Source of the DNA: Bubalus kerabau
Taxonomy: Eukaryota > Chordata > Mammalia > Artiodactyla > Bovidae
Assembly: GCF_029407905.1 (NCBI RefSeq)
Contig: NC_073630.1
Coordinates: 40,821,001-40,885,000 of the forward strand
DNA length: 64,000 nt
Reading direction: 5' to 3'
Part shown: one piece after another, positions 1 through 8,687 of the stretch
Layout of the letters: every line of letters starts with the position of its first letter
Position numbering within the stretch: position 1 is the stretch's first letter
Program-made: the position numbers and the translations under genes
The notes under the pieces: model-generated
What the model was told of the DNA's origin: nothing
What the model saw: only the letters and a program-made list of their open reading frames with translations
The model's database searches: none

Positions 1-94
1 CAAATAAGCATAATATGCATTATTTAGTCAATTAGAACCTTAGTGATACCTTTCATAATTTATTCTTTCTGATAGATTCATTTAACAGACTTTT

Positions 95-430
95 ACATAG
101 CACTTACTGTAAGTCAGGCACACTTTCAAAGTGACTTATAAATACTAATTCATTTAATCCTGAGATGAGTATCATCATCATTATTATTATTCCTTCGGCC
201 TCTGTCCACAGAATTCTCCAGGTAAGAATATTGGAGTAGATAGCCATTCCTTTCTCCAGGGGATCTTCCTGACTGATCCAGGGATCAAGCCTGGGTCTCC
301 TGCACTGCAGGCAGATTCTTTAGCATCTGAGCCATCAGATGGGAAGCCCACAATAAAGTTAAGTGATAGTAAGTAGCAGAGCCAGGGTTTAAATCCAATG
401 GCTCCTCACACTGATGATACACTGCCTTCC
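95..430 (-). repeat. MIR SINE, split by a Bov-tA insertion
   Basis: Positions 95-190 and 352-430 look like antisense MIR halves: a TTACATAGCACTTACTG-like left part and a GCAGAGCCAGGGTTTAAA-like right part. The younger Bov-tA SINE between them interrupts it. It lies inside SPP1 intron 3. Confidence 0.6.
190..351 (-). mobile_element. Bov-tA SINE, partial
   Basis: This is the reverse complement of the ruminant tRNA-Glu-derived SINE: the 5' head (GGGCTTCCCATCTGATGG in sense) is at the right, and the CCAGG/GAATACTGG-like body runs leftward. The tRNA-unrelated tail is truncated. It sits in SPP1 intron 3. Confidence 0.85.
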
Positions 431-544
431 TGTTCTATGTCTGATAGCTGAAATTCCTCAGATGAAACACAACTAAAGCAGAGGTGCCCTTAATTAGCAC
501 TGGTCTTCCTTTTTTCCTTCCTCTATGGAAGAAGAAACTCTCAG

Positions 545-735
545 GCTGTGCTGTCGTGAATGGTATCCTCTAGCCATGAAACACATGGCTATTTAAGTTA
601 ATAAAGAAAACTATCTTCTCTGGCACTAGCTACACTGTGAGTGTCCAACAGCCACATGTGTTTATGGCTACCTGTGGACAGTGCAGAAATATAATATCAA
701 CACCATTGCATACAAGTTCTCTTGTTGTAAGCTGC
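545..735. repeat. Old hAT-type MER element (probable)
   Basis: The stretch has the arrangement CACATGGCTATTTAA, then AGCCACATGTG, then GGACAGTGCAGAAATATA. This recurs in a widespread mammalian non-autonomous hAT repeat. It is diverged and the subfamily is not assigned. Confidence 0.45.
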
Positions 736-739
736 CAAA

Positions 740-2377
740 GACATGAATGGAATGGTCTTTCACTCGGCCAAATTATTTATCTGGGAAATGGCAATAAGAT
801 GCTGGTGCAGAGGAGTGGAAATTGCTCTGAATAAGTGTCATCTGGTGGGCTGCATGGCCCAGGGCAATCACTTCACATCTCTGTCACTGAGAAGAGTTAC
901 CCTAGGGGTTCCAAGAATTCTTTCACAGGCAAGGAGGGGAAGAAAGGAAGGAAACTAGTTAGTAGCACGTTGAGTTTCCCCATGTCTGGCTCTAACCACA
1001 GCAGTTTCATATTGGACTTCTATGAAGGTTTTTGCTGAAAGAAGGGTTTTCTTTAACTAAAAAATGTGAAAACTATTGCTGTAGATGAGTTCAAAGGTTC
1101 CTATTTTTTTCTTTAAAATATATATTTATATAAATATATATATAATATTTACAGAAATGTTATAATTGATATATACTTAATATATTTTCTGATGATAGAT
1201 GTAATCATTCTTTATCTGTATTTATAAGATAAATTTATAACTTTTAAAAAGTAATATGAAGAGCATACAGATAAGAAAAACAAACTAAAATTGCTCAGTA
1301 ATCATATCACTCATAGATAACCAGTGTTTTCATCTTCAGGGGTGTCTCTTTATAGATTTTCCATACTTCCTACTAGCTCTACATTTCTAGGATTCTAGAA
1401 GATTCTGCTCTCCACTTATCTCTTAATTAACATTTAACCACTTACACTGCCATAGCTTCATGTGCCATATTTTATTCTATTAAAAAGGCACTAATTCTTG
1501 CCTTAAAGACTGTGACCTCTATTTTCTCTGGAAATGTTAATTTTCTGGCTTATTATTGGGATTCAATACTTGTGTTCTTAGATCAGTTGGAAAACAGACA
1601 CACTTACACATGCCTATTTGCATATCCAAACACCCACTGCAGTACTTCTCCTAACATCTTCATTGAGCAATCTAACTGCAGTGACCTCAGACAGCTCTAT
1701 ATTGGCCTTTATTCTGTTTATCTGGAATTGAACCCTGTGTGCCTTTTTGTTCAAGCTCCTTGGGACAATACCCGTTTGTTGTTTGGCTGGCATGGTTTCA
1801 CCTATTGTGGAGGGACAGGTACATCTATGGTGCTGGGTGGAATAATTATGAAGAGTTTGATTTGGTCTTATGTTTGGTTAGAAAAATCTAAAGTCGTCTG
1901 ATAAGCACAATAGATACAAACAGCATAAATATGCTGTTTTTTTTTTTTTAAGATAATGGGTTTCTTAGCAAATATCTTCAGAGATACTGTGAATATTATG
2001 GGTATGCCAACTCTCCAATACGTGAAGTGAATTTTAAACTTAGCTTGCCATTAAGTAAAGTGAAAGATGGATTTTTTTACTTCTAGAACTAAGTTGAGTC
2101 ATGGAAACAAAAGTCACACAACTTCACAGAACTCATTTTATAGAAATTATCGACCTAAAGCATCATTTTATTGTATTAAGAAATCTAGTTTAGTTTTAAG
2201 AGACTGTATTAATTAAAAGCAATTCTATGCTTGGTACTGCACTAGAACCATAGCAGGCACGCAATAAATACTTAACAGTTATTTTATTTGTGCAAATAAG
2301 TAAAATTGTCATATGTTTGTAGTACATCTTGCAGCAGTTGCATAAATAACTATATAATAAACCAAAAAGATGCTTAC
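740..2377 (-). other. SPP1: SPP1 intron 3, right part, no further gene seen
   Basis: AT-rich intronic DNA with an AT-only stretch at about 1110-1150. A short piece near 2232-2275 resembles a MIR 3' end (GCACGCAATAAATAC). The open frame at 1512-1901 has no supporting features. Confidence 0.6.
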
Positions 2378-2416
2378 CTGCTTTTCCTCAGAGCTGCCAG
2401 AACTGGTCGGTTTAAC
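2378..2416 (-). CDS. SPP1: SPP1 exon 3: mature N-terminus with phospho-serine cluster
   Basis: This is a 39-base microexon of 13 codons, VKPTSSGSSEEKQ, between an acceptor (TTTCAAAG, with AG at 2418-2417) and a donor (GTAAGC, starting at 2377). The human exon has the same length. The SSEE run matches the S-x-E motif used by the secretory kinase FAM20C, so this is probably the first phosphorylated segment of the mature protein; that step is family knowledge and not visible here. The exon is in phase 0 on both sides, so skipping it would keep the frame. The acceptor polypyrimidine tract is modest and interrupted by purines. Confidence 0.96.
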
Positions 2417-2504
2417 CTTTGAAATAGAAAGGTGAAGAAAGATTACAGTGTGAATGTGTTTCTAACAGCATTGAAACACACAATTCATTTATTTTAAGGA
2501 CATT

Positions 2505-2519
2505 AAAAAAAAAAAAAAA
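2505..2519. repeat. A15 tract in SPP1 intron 2
   Basis: Fifteen A residues read as T15 on the gene strand. The run begins 12 bases after the exon 2 GTGAGT hexamer, inside a 120-base intron. It is a likely length-variable mononucleotide run. Confidence 0.95.
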
Positions 2520-2536
2520 GATTCAGTTGAACTCAC

Positions 2537-2604
2537 TGGAAGGGCGGAGGCAATGCCCAAGAGGCAGAAGCAAATCACTGCAATTCTCATGGTAATGATT
2601 TTTC
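2537..2604 (-). CDS. SPP1: SPP1 exon 2: start codon and signal peptide
   Basis: On the minus strand an acceptor ending TTTTGCAG is followed by a 14-base 5' UTR tail and an ATG whose codon is at 2590-2588. The exon encodes MRIAVICFCLLGIASALP and ends with CCA before a GTGAGT donor at 2536-2531. The first 16 residues form a typical cleaved signal peptide: a basic residue at position 2, a hydrophobic core, and small residues before the cut after Ala16. The mature milk protein is known to begin LPVKP. The start is fixed by the family N-terminus and by the splice acceptor 14 bases upstream. The exon has 54 coding bases and is in phase 0 with exon 3. Nothing in it is broken. Confidence 0.97.
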
Positions 2605-3692
2605 CTGCAAAATATTTTGTAAGAAATATTTTATCTTTTCTAAGGTCAAAACAGTGATACTTTTTTTAGGCTACCACATTACAAAATCATCACAAATAAA
2701 TATGTATTTTGTGTGGAAACACTCCACTAATTTCTTTTTAATATTATGATCTTTTGAGTTAATATTTGTACTGCCACATCTATTTTCCATCTCTCACTAT
2801 TAGGCAAGGGAGAGAGGAATTTTACAAATCTATATTTATTCAACTTTAACATTTAGAGTTTCAGAGATTACACCATTACTACCTGATATCTCCAGCTATC
2901 TAAACCTAAAAACAGATCAGCAGTAATTGAATTAAAATAATAAAGCAAGAATGAGAATATTTACTTTTCAGAGAAGAAAAACATGAAGAGAGAAGATAAA
3001 AATAAGAAAGAGAAACTTGCTGTCTCCATTTTCCAACATGCATTTCAAATGTGATTTTAAATTATTTAAAAGGTATTACTTAGGTGAAATGTAGCTGTCT
3101 CTAAAGTTAGTAAGTCAAGGTATTCTAAAAGTTTGAAATGAAAAAGAAAACACTGAAGTCAACAGCTTTTCTATTTGTAAGTCTAAACAGTATCATATAG
3201 ATATTTGGGTGAAATTTTAATAGCTAAATACAGAGGTGAAAATATTCAGAAAGGGTTTTTTTTTTTTTTTCCTTGAAAAAGCGATAAATCAAATCATTAA
3301 AAATTAGCATTAACATCAGGTTATATGAATACTAAAAAGCATTTTCCTTTTAAATGTCCCATGGTCATTTATCCATTTAAAATGATGTATATACAATCAT
3401 CCCAAAAGGGCATAGAATTTTTCTTTTATTTCCTGACTGAAAAAAGTAGTCTCAGTTCTTTTGAGGACTCCATGGAAATATTTTCAAGTTTTATATTCGA
3501 CTGTCTTTCAAAATAACCAGCTACCTTTCCTGCATCAGCCCTGGATCTGGCATGCATATTCAAAAGACAAGAACAACTCAAGTCTGATTAACAGCGTTTA
3601 CCATTATACTCTTTTCCTTACAAATTGACCTTTCCAATGAAATGAGGCAGCGCACAGAGAGGACAGGAGTCTGTAGCAAACTGCAGGCTTAC
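2605..3692 (-). other. SPP1: SPP1 intron 1
   Basis: An intron of about 1.09 kb between a strong GTAAGC donor and the exon 2 acceptor. It is AT-rich and includes a T16 run near 3256-3271. No recognised repeat or exon lies in it. Confidence 0.85.
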
Positions 3693-3776
3693 CTTGGTCT
3701 GCGGCGGCGAGAAGAGTCCAGTGCCCTGTGATGCTGATGCAGGGCTCAGTGCTGCCCTCCTGGCCTGCTCTCCCTG
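3693..3776 (-). other. SPP1: SPP1 exon 1 (non-coding 5' UTR)
   Basis: The exon ends at a strong donor: minus-strand CAAG at 3696-3693 is followed by GTAAGC. The sequence GGTTGTCAGCAGCAGGGAG just upstream of the exon and across its start is close to the human SPP1 first exon region. The start at about 3776 is inferred from the TTTAAA box some 30 bases upstream. No ATG in this exon leads into the osteopontin frame, so it is untranslated. Intron 1 is about 1.09 kb. Confidence 0.85.
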
Positions 3777-3920
3777 CTGCTGACAACCAGGATCTCCCAG
3801 AATTTAAAGGCTGCTCCAGATGCTCTCCACCTACACAGGGGGCGGAGAGATGTGTCATGGGGCGTTTTGCCACTACCCAGCCCACTTGCTCCCACACTTC
3901 CCCCTCTGGTTTTGTGGTCA
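3777..3920 (-). promoter_or_regulatory. SPP1: SPP1 proximal promoter
   Basis: A TATA-like TTTAAA lies at 3808-3803 on the gene strand, about 28-33 bases before the inferred start. Further upstream are a GC box (GGGGGCGG on the plus strand, 3838-3845), an ETS-like GGGGAAGTG (3903-3895) and a RUNX-type ACCACA (3918-3913). The order RUNX, ETS and TTTAAA, and much of the sequence between them, resembles the conserved mammalian SPP1 promoter, where RUNX2 acts in bone cells. Motifs are read directly; occupancy is inferred from the family. Confidence 0.85.
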
Positions 3921-3930
3921 CAGAACGAAC

Positions 3931-3963
3931 ACATGCACACACACGCGCGCACACGCACACAAA
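3931..3963. repeat. Alternating purine-pyrimidine tract upstream of SPP1
   Basis: An (AC)n run with an embedded CGCGCG core lies about 155-190 bases upstream of the inferred SPP1 start. Alternating CA/CG tracts can adopt left-handed Z-DNA and often vary in length. It is among the most CpG-rich short stretches of the window. Confidence 0.85.
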
Positions 3964-3966
3964 CAC

Positions 3967-4570
3967 CCACTACCCTGCTAGTTAAAGTTAAAACATTACT
4001 TATGTACAATATCATTAACTGTCTTTTTTCGTTCATAGCACTGACTTCCAGCATCCTGGAAGGGCATCTAGAGGGCCCATGAAAACGTCTAGGGAGGGAA
4101 AAGGGTTTATTTCTGAGTTAGAAGAAAATATTATCTAAATTAGTCCTAGATAAAATTAAATAGAATAGTCTTGTTTCTTTTGGTTTAAATAACAGATTAA
4201 TGTGATATATGCAACGGAATTATACTTATTTAAGAGGTACCAGGCTATTGTTCAGATACATACAAAGAGTTCAGATACCCTTCCTCCATTTTTACTTAAG
4301 CTTCATTTTGAGTTTCAAGCGTGCAGCAGCTTGTCATTTAGACAAATGGCATTAGAAACATTAAAATCCCCAGTCACGTTCATTAAATTGGATTCACAAT
4401 GACTTTCAAGGACATGGATTTTTGTAACATGGTTTGAATTATTTGGAGCTGATGGATCTGATAACTGCTATATAAAATAAAAGAATGGTAATTTATTCTC
4501 AGTGTGGCAGAGGTAAAGCAGTTTATGACCGAGCAGGGTTACTGCTTGAAAGTGCTGTTTCAGGAGCCAG
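3967..4570. other. SPP1 upstream flank, unique
   Basis: No repeat family or gene was recognised. It lies 190-800 bases upstream of the inferred start and is the natural place for further SPP1 control elements, none of which I can name confidently. Confidence 0.5.
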
Positions 4571-4574
4571 CACG

Positions 4575-4730
4575 TGGCTTTGAATTCTACTCTGCACAAA
4601 TTAGGTGTGTGACCTTGGGCAAATCATTTAGCCTATCTATACTTGTTTCTTCATCTGTCAAATGCAGAGTTCCTGGGGTTTTTGAGAGATTTAAGTGAAT
4701 TAGAATGTGTAAAACTAAAAATACCTCCCA
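4575..4730 (+). repeat. MIR SINE
   Basis: The core GTGTGACCTTGGGCAAATCA, followed by a CTTCATCTGTCAAATG-like segment, is the MIR core in sense orientation. It is diverged and lacks a clear tRNA head. Confidence 0.8.
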
Positions 4731-5005
4731 CATATTTGCAAATACCCTGCATATTTTAACCATATTTAATTGTATGTTAACAATTATTAAGATTTTTAGG
4801 AGAAAAAGGTAGTCATGATTTGTATTAACTCTAAATGGAATGGTTTATTGTAATGAGATCGGATATAAGATTTTTATACTGTATGTCAACAGGATAATTT
4901 GCATGTCTCTGAAGGACTGGCTTAGATTTCTTAATTGTCATTTTCTAATTTTTCTCTCAGGATATATAAAATTGGTTACTGAATAAGAAAATAAAAATTC
5001 TATAT

Positions 5006-5015
5006 AAAAAAAAAA
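5006..5015. repeat. A10 tract, candidate OPN3907 poly-T site
   Basis: Ten A residues on the plus strand are T10 on the SPP1 strand. They lie about 1.23-1.24 kb upstream of the inferred start. From memory, the cattle OPN3907 indel, studied as a milk-trait QTL candidate on chromosome 6, is a poly-T length variant at about that distance. The match in type and position is strong, but I cannot confirm the flanks. Confidence 0.75.
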
Positions 5016-5124
5016 CTTTACTGGGCATTTAAAAGGTGTTTGAAAGAAAATTATGGATGAAGGTTGAATATTGGAACAGAAGTTAGGGGTAGCAGAGCTC
5101 TGAGTTCATTTTAAACATTTAATA

Positions 5125-5235
5125 TTGTTTCAAGATTACTTAACTTCTTCATCTACCTTTCTCAGCTGTGAAATGGAGATTGCACTATTCATTTATCTCG
5201 CACTTCCATTGTAAGAATCATGTAAAACGTGAGAG
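5125..5235 (+). repeat. MIR fragment
   Basis: The segments AGATTACTTAACTTCTTCAT and CTCAGCTGTGAAATGGAGAT fit the MIR core and 3' half with heavy divergence. Confidence 0.55.
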
Positions 5236-5242
5236 TAAAGAT

Positions 5243-5292
5243 AAATGGTCCTATTTATTATAATGGCCTATTTATTATAAATGGCCCTATGT
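5243..5292. repeat. Three-copy tandem repeat, about 18-base unit
   Basis: Three imperfect copies of a unit like AATGGCCTATTTATTATA follow each other, the last one partial. It lies about 1.5 kb upstream of SPP1. Confidence 0.8.
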
Positions 5293-5337
5293 AAGATGTC
5301 AGCTCCTATTTACCAAAATTGCTTTTTAGAAAACTTT

Positions 5338-5485
5338 TCTTTGGCAGCACCGGGTGCTAGGTGCATGTGGGATCTCTTAGTTGTGGCATGTGGGATCTAG
5401 TTCTCTGATTAGGGATCAAACCCGGGCCCCCTGCATTGGGAGTGTGGAGTCTTAGATGCCGGGGCACCAGAGAAGTTCCCCCAAT
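5338..5485 (-). mobile_element. CHR-type SINE, short
   Basis: Antisense copy of the cetartiodactyl tRNA-derived CHR family. The segments CATGTGGGATCT, GGGATCAAACCCGGGCC and GGAGTCTTAGATGCC, and the terminal AGAAGTTCCCC, match the reverse complement of its head. Confidence 0.8.
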
Positions 5486-6485
5486 TTTGCTTTTAATATA
5501 AATATTAATTAAATAATGTTTTGACTATTTAATCAAAAATAATTTTTTAAAAAATCAAAATTTAATTGATTAAATCCATAGGTTTGTAGGTATTTGGTGG
5601 CGGGCTGAGGGTGGGGAGCAGGTGGAATATGTCTCTTTTAAATTGGATGCATTTCAAATAAATTGATGTTTTTTATTTGTGGGTTCTAAACACACATTTT
5701 AACAACTCAATTGGCAGCTATCTCTATAAAATATAAAACACATAGGTCATAAAGTTGCAAAAACAGATTTCTTATTTCTGCTCTTAAAAACTGTTGTTTC
5801 CCTTTAAACACATTACCCGCATAACTGTCACATTGTCAATGTAGTGGAGGGAAGCGCACACATTCTAAAAAAAAAAACCCAAGATTTCCACAGGATTCAC
5901 TATGGTTTACTCTGTGCCCACGGGAATGATTTAATAGGAAGTTAGAAAGTTATAGGAATAGATTCTGCTGGAGCCCAGCCATCTTGAGATGAACCATATG
6001 ACCCATACGGCTCTTCCGGTCATACCTCCAAATTACCACACGGTGGCAGCGTTTCTGAGAAGGACTTCACAGCCTGGCTGCATCAGGGATTTCCGGCAGG
6101 ATGGAACGTTCATGCATTTAATGACTGAGCCATAAAACAACCGTGAGGCCCTCCATTTCTTGGAATGTCAGGTGAGGATATATTTCCCAACAATGACCCG
6201 CTACACATTAACAGGGGACACAGAGGACATGAGAAGAAAAACATTCTTTTCTGCTGTGTTGTCTTCCGCGACCCCAGGTGTAAGCTATGGACTCCTTCCC
6301 TGTTTAACACACTCGCTCAAGAGGTTACTGATCGCAAGGTTCACTCTAAAGGCTTGTGAATTCATGGTTAAAGAACACGTCTGGCATGTTCAGAGATGAG
6401 AGGATAAAATGGTTTATGGTAGAGACGGTTCTGTAAAGTATGAGATGTATAGTGCGTCATTCTAATTGTTTTGAATAATTTTACT
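5486..6485. other. Unique upstream flank
   Basis: AT-rich to about 5900, then more balanced. No exon or repeat family recognised. A CTCF-like motif at 6036-6049 is listed separately. Confidence 0.5.
6036..6049 (+). promoter_or_regulatory. CTCF-like motif
   Basis: CCACACGGTGGCAG matches 10 of the 12 defined positions of the CTCF core written as CCGCGNGGNGGCAG. It lies in non-repeat DNA about 2.3 kb upstream of the SPP1 start. Motif match only. Confidence 0.35.
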
Positions 6486-6732
6486 TATTTATTTTTGGCC
6501 GAGGTGGGTCTTTGTTGCTGCTGGGCTTTTCTCTAGTTGTAATGTCTGCGCTTCACGTTGCAGTGGCGTCTCGTTGCGGAGCACGGGCTCTCGAGTTCTC
6601 AGGCTTCGGTATTTGCAGTTCCCCCCGCTCTAGAGCATAGGCTCAATAGCTGTGGCTCACAGGATTAGTTGCACCTGCAGGTCTCTTAGATTGGCAGGCG
6701 GGTTCTTGACACTAAGACACTGAGGAATCCCC
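6486..6732 (-). mobile_element. CHR-type SINE, near full length
   Basis: Antisense copy running from TTTTTGGCCGAGGTGGGTCT through GGAGCACGGGCTCT and GAGCATAGGCTCAATAG to the tRNA-derived end (GGCAGGCGGGTTCTTGAC, then GAGGAATCCCC). It is diverged, with many former CpG sites changed. Confidence 0.85.
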
Positions 6733-7408
6733 ATTCTGATTTTTGAAGAGACTCCTGCTTCCAGCTTTTCATAGTCAAACATGCTGTTGACACTTTTTTT
6801 TTTTCTGAGTAAGGTTTTCCAGCTGTCGGAATTAGCATGTTGAATGACTTGAATCAGAGAGGCTTGATCTGTAGCATTTCCACACTATTTCCATTCTTGA
6901 ATCAGTTTAATCCTTGGTTAATATAACCAAAAGGTCAACATGATCAAATTCCTTGTAAAATTTGTATCCAGAAAGGGAATAAGTTTAGTGTTAAACTGAA
7001 ATGGAGAGTGAGTTGTGATCATAAAATATAAACACTGTAAGAGGATGTATGGAGGCATAAAGAACATTATGTTTTCTTCCCACAAATTACATGAAAATTT
7101 TCATATAATAAGAAAATTTGTGTCCAGTTGTATCCAGTTTGGGTGGACTTTATTATATTGACTTCTAGTTTATTTGGATATTTGTAATTATATTTTACTA
7201 AGTATAATCAACAATTTTGACTTTTTCAGCTCTGTAAATATTTTTTCCCTTGAGTAAAGGTTCAGATAAAAAGCTGATCTTGTGCCATTGCTATCTGTCA
7301 TTGAGAAGTTGGGAATTATATTTCATTGGAAGCCTACTATTCAATTATTTATTCATATGTAGTCTAGGGAAGAAGGGAATTATTTATTGGAGGGAAGCAA
7401 GGGTTGAT
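6733..7408. other. Unique AT-rich DNA
   Basis: No gene, structured RNA or repeat family recognised. Confidence 0.5.
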
Positions 7409-8167
7409 GATAAGGGTTTTTTTTGTTTGTTTTTAATTGAAGGATAATTGCTTTACGATATTTTGTTGGCTTCTGCCATACAACATGAATGAGCCATAAG
7501 TATACATATATCCCCTCCCTCTTGAGCCCTCCCCCTCCCCCATCCTACCCCTCCAGATTGTCACAGAGCACCTAGTAGAACTCCCTGTGTTATACAGTGA
7601 CTTCCCATTAACTACCTGCTTTACATATGGCCATGTGTGTGTTTCAATGCTGCCCTCTCAATTTGTCCCACTCTCTTCTTCCACCACCGTGTCCATAAGT
7701 CTGTTATCTATGTCTGGATCTTTCCTATCCTGCAGATAGGTTCATCAGTACTATTTTTCTAGATTCCATATGTATACATTAATATATGATATTTGTTTTT
7801 CTCTTTCTGACTTACTTTGCTCTGTATGACAGGCAATAGGTTCATCCACCTCACTATACCTGACTCAAAAGGGAACTCTGGCATTGTTGGTGGGAAGGTA
7901 AATTGATACAGCCACTGTGGAGAGCAGTATGGATAATACTTTAAAAACTAGGAATAAAGCTACCTTATGACCCAGCAATCCCATTACTGGACATATACCC
8001 TGAGAAAACTATAATTGAAAAAGACACATGTCCTCCAATGTTCATTGCAGCACTGTATACAACAGCCAAGACATGGAAGCAACCTAGTTGTCCATCAACA
8101 GATGAACGGATAAAGAAGTTGTGGTACATACATACAATGGAATATTACTCAGCCATAAAAGGAACTC
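7409..8167 (-). mobile_element. Bovine L1 with 5' inversion (twin-priming structure)
   Basis: Positions 7437-7855 are the antisense L1 3' UTR and end of ORF2, starting after a T-rich tail at 7409-7436. Positions 7866-8167 are the adjoining ORF2 segment in sense orientation, from GGAACTCTGGCATTGTTGGT to GCCATAAAAGGAACTCG. The two parts are neighbours in an intact L1. The layout of an inverted 5' segment followed by a normal 3' segment is the signature of twin priming during insertion. Target-site duplications are not clear. Confidence 0.85.
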
Positions 8168-8513
8168 GTTTGAAGTTATTTTTAAAAGTTCAGACATGAA
8201 ATTAGAATATTTAAGAAATATATAAAAAAAAATCTCCCAAACTTTGTATCCTATTGCTCAATAAATTAGGCAACAAAATTCATCTCCTTAAAAAAGTCTA
8301 TTGGTAAACATTAATGTCACAGAAAAAAGTTTCATTTTAGACCCATAGAATTGTTATAGAGTAAATAAATATTCAATAAAGTGTTAATGAGTAAGCACTC
8401 AACTCTCCATCCACAGCAACTAATTCTGAGCATATAGTTCTTGCTTATCAATACAATGTGTGGGTGCTATGGTTGAGTCCATATGGGTCTTATTCATGTT
8501 TGCATCTGTATTT
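8168..8513. other. Unique AT-rich DNA
   Basis: No recognised feature between the L1 and the BovB block. Confidence 0.5.
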
Positions 8514-8514
8514 T

Positions 8515-8687
8515 CCTGCTGCTGCTGCTGCTGCTAAGTTGCTTCAGTCATGTCCAACTCTGTGCGACCCCAGAGATGGCAGCCCACCAGGCTCCCCCGC
8601 CCTGGGATTCCCCAGGCAAGAACGCTGGCGTGGCTTGCCATTTCCTTCTCCAGTGCATGAAAGGGAAAAGTGAAAGTGACTGTGGCT
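8515..8687 (-). mobile_element. Bov-A SINE monomer fused to BovB
   Basis: A (CTG)n stretch leads into AAGTTGCTTCAGTCATGTCC and continues to TTCTCCAGTGCATGAAAG. This is an antisense Bov-A unit. It ends abruptly at AAAGTGA, where BovB sequence begins with no spacer. Confidence 0.8.

Larger units (their letters stand above)
1..3776 (-). other. SPP1: SPP1 (osteopontin) gene, 5' part only
   Basis: SPP1 encodes osteopontin, a secreted acidic phosphoprotein of bone, milk and many epithelia that binds integrins and calcium phosphate. Only exons 1 to 3 are in the window. They read right to left: exon 1 about 3776-3693, intron 1 3692-2605, exon 2 2604-2537, intron 2 2536-2417, exon 3 2416-2378, then intron 3 to the left edge. 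All splice sites are GT-AG, and the two coding exons join in frame. The encoded N-terminus matches bovine osteopontin as I know it (signal peptide, then LPVKPTSSGSSEEKQ). I searched positions 1-2370 for exon 4 and did not find it, so it should lie just beyond the left edge. Identification is from the protein sequence and is secure; exact exon 1 ends are inferred. Confidence 0.96.

Noticed and set aside
1512..1901. 129-codon open frame inside SPP1 intron 3
   Set aside because: No ATG start, no splice-bounded exon, no recognisable domain, and it is on the strand opposite to SPP1. Consistent with chance.
3604..4054. Overlapping open frames on both strands across SPP1 exon 1 and promoter
   Set aside because: They arise from the GC-richer promoter and the CA/CG tract. 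Real exon 1 is untranslated.
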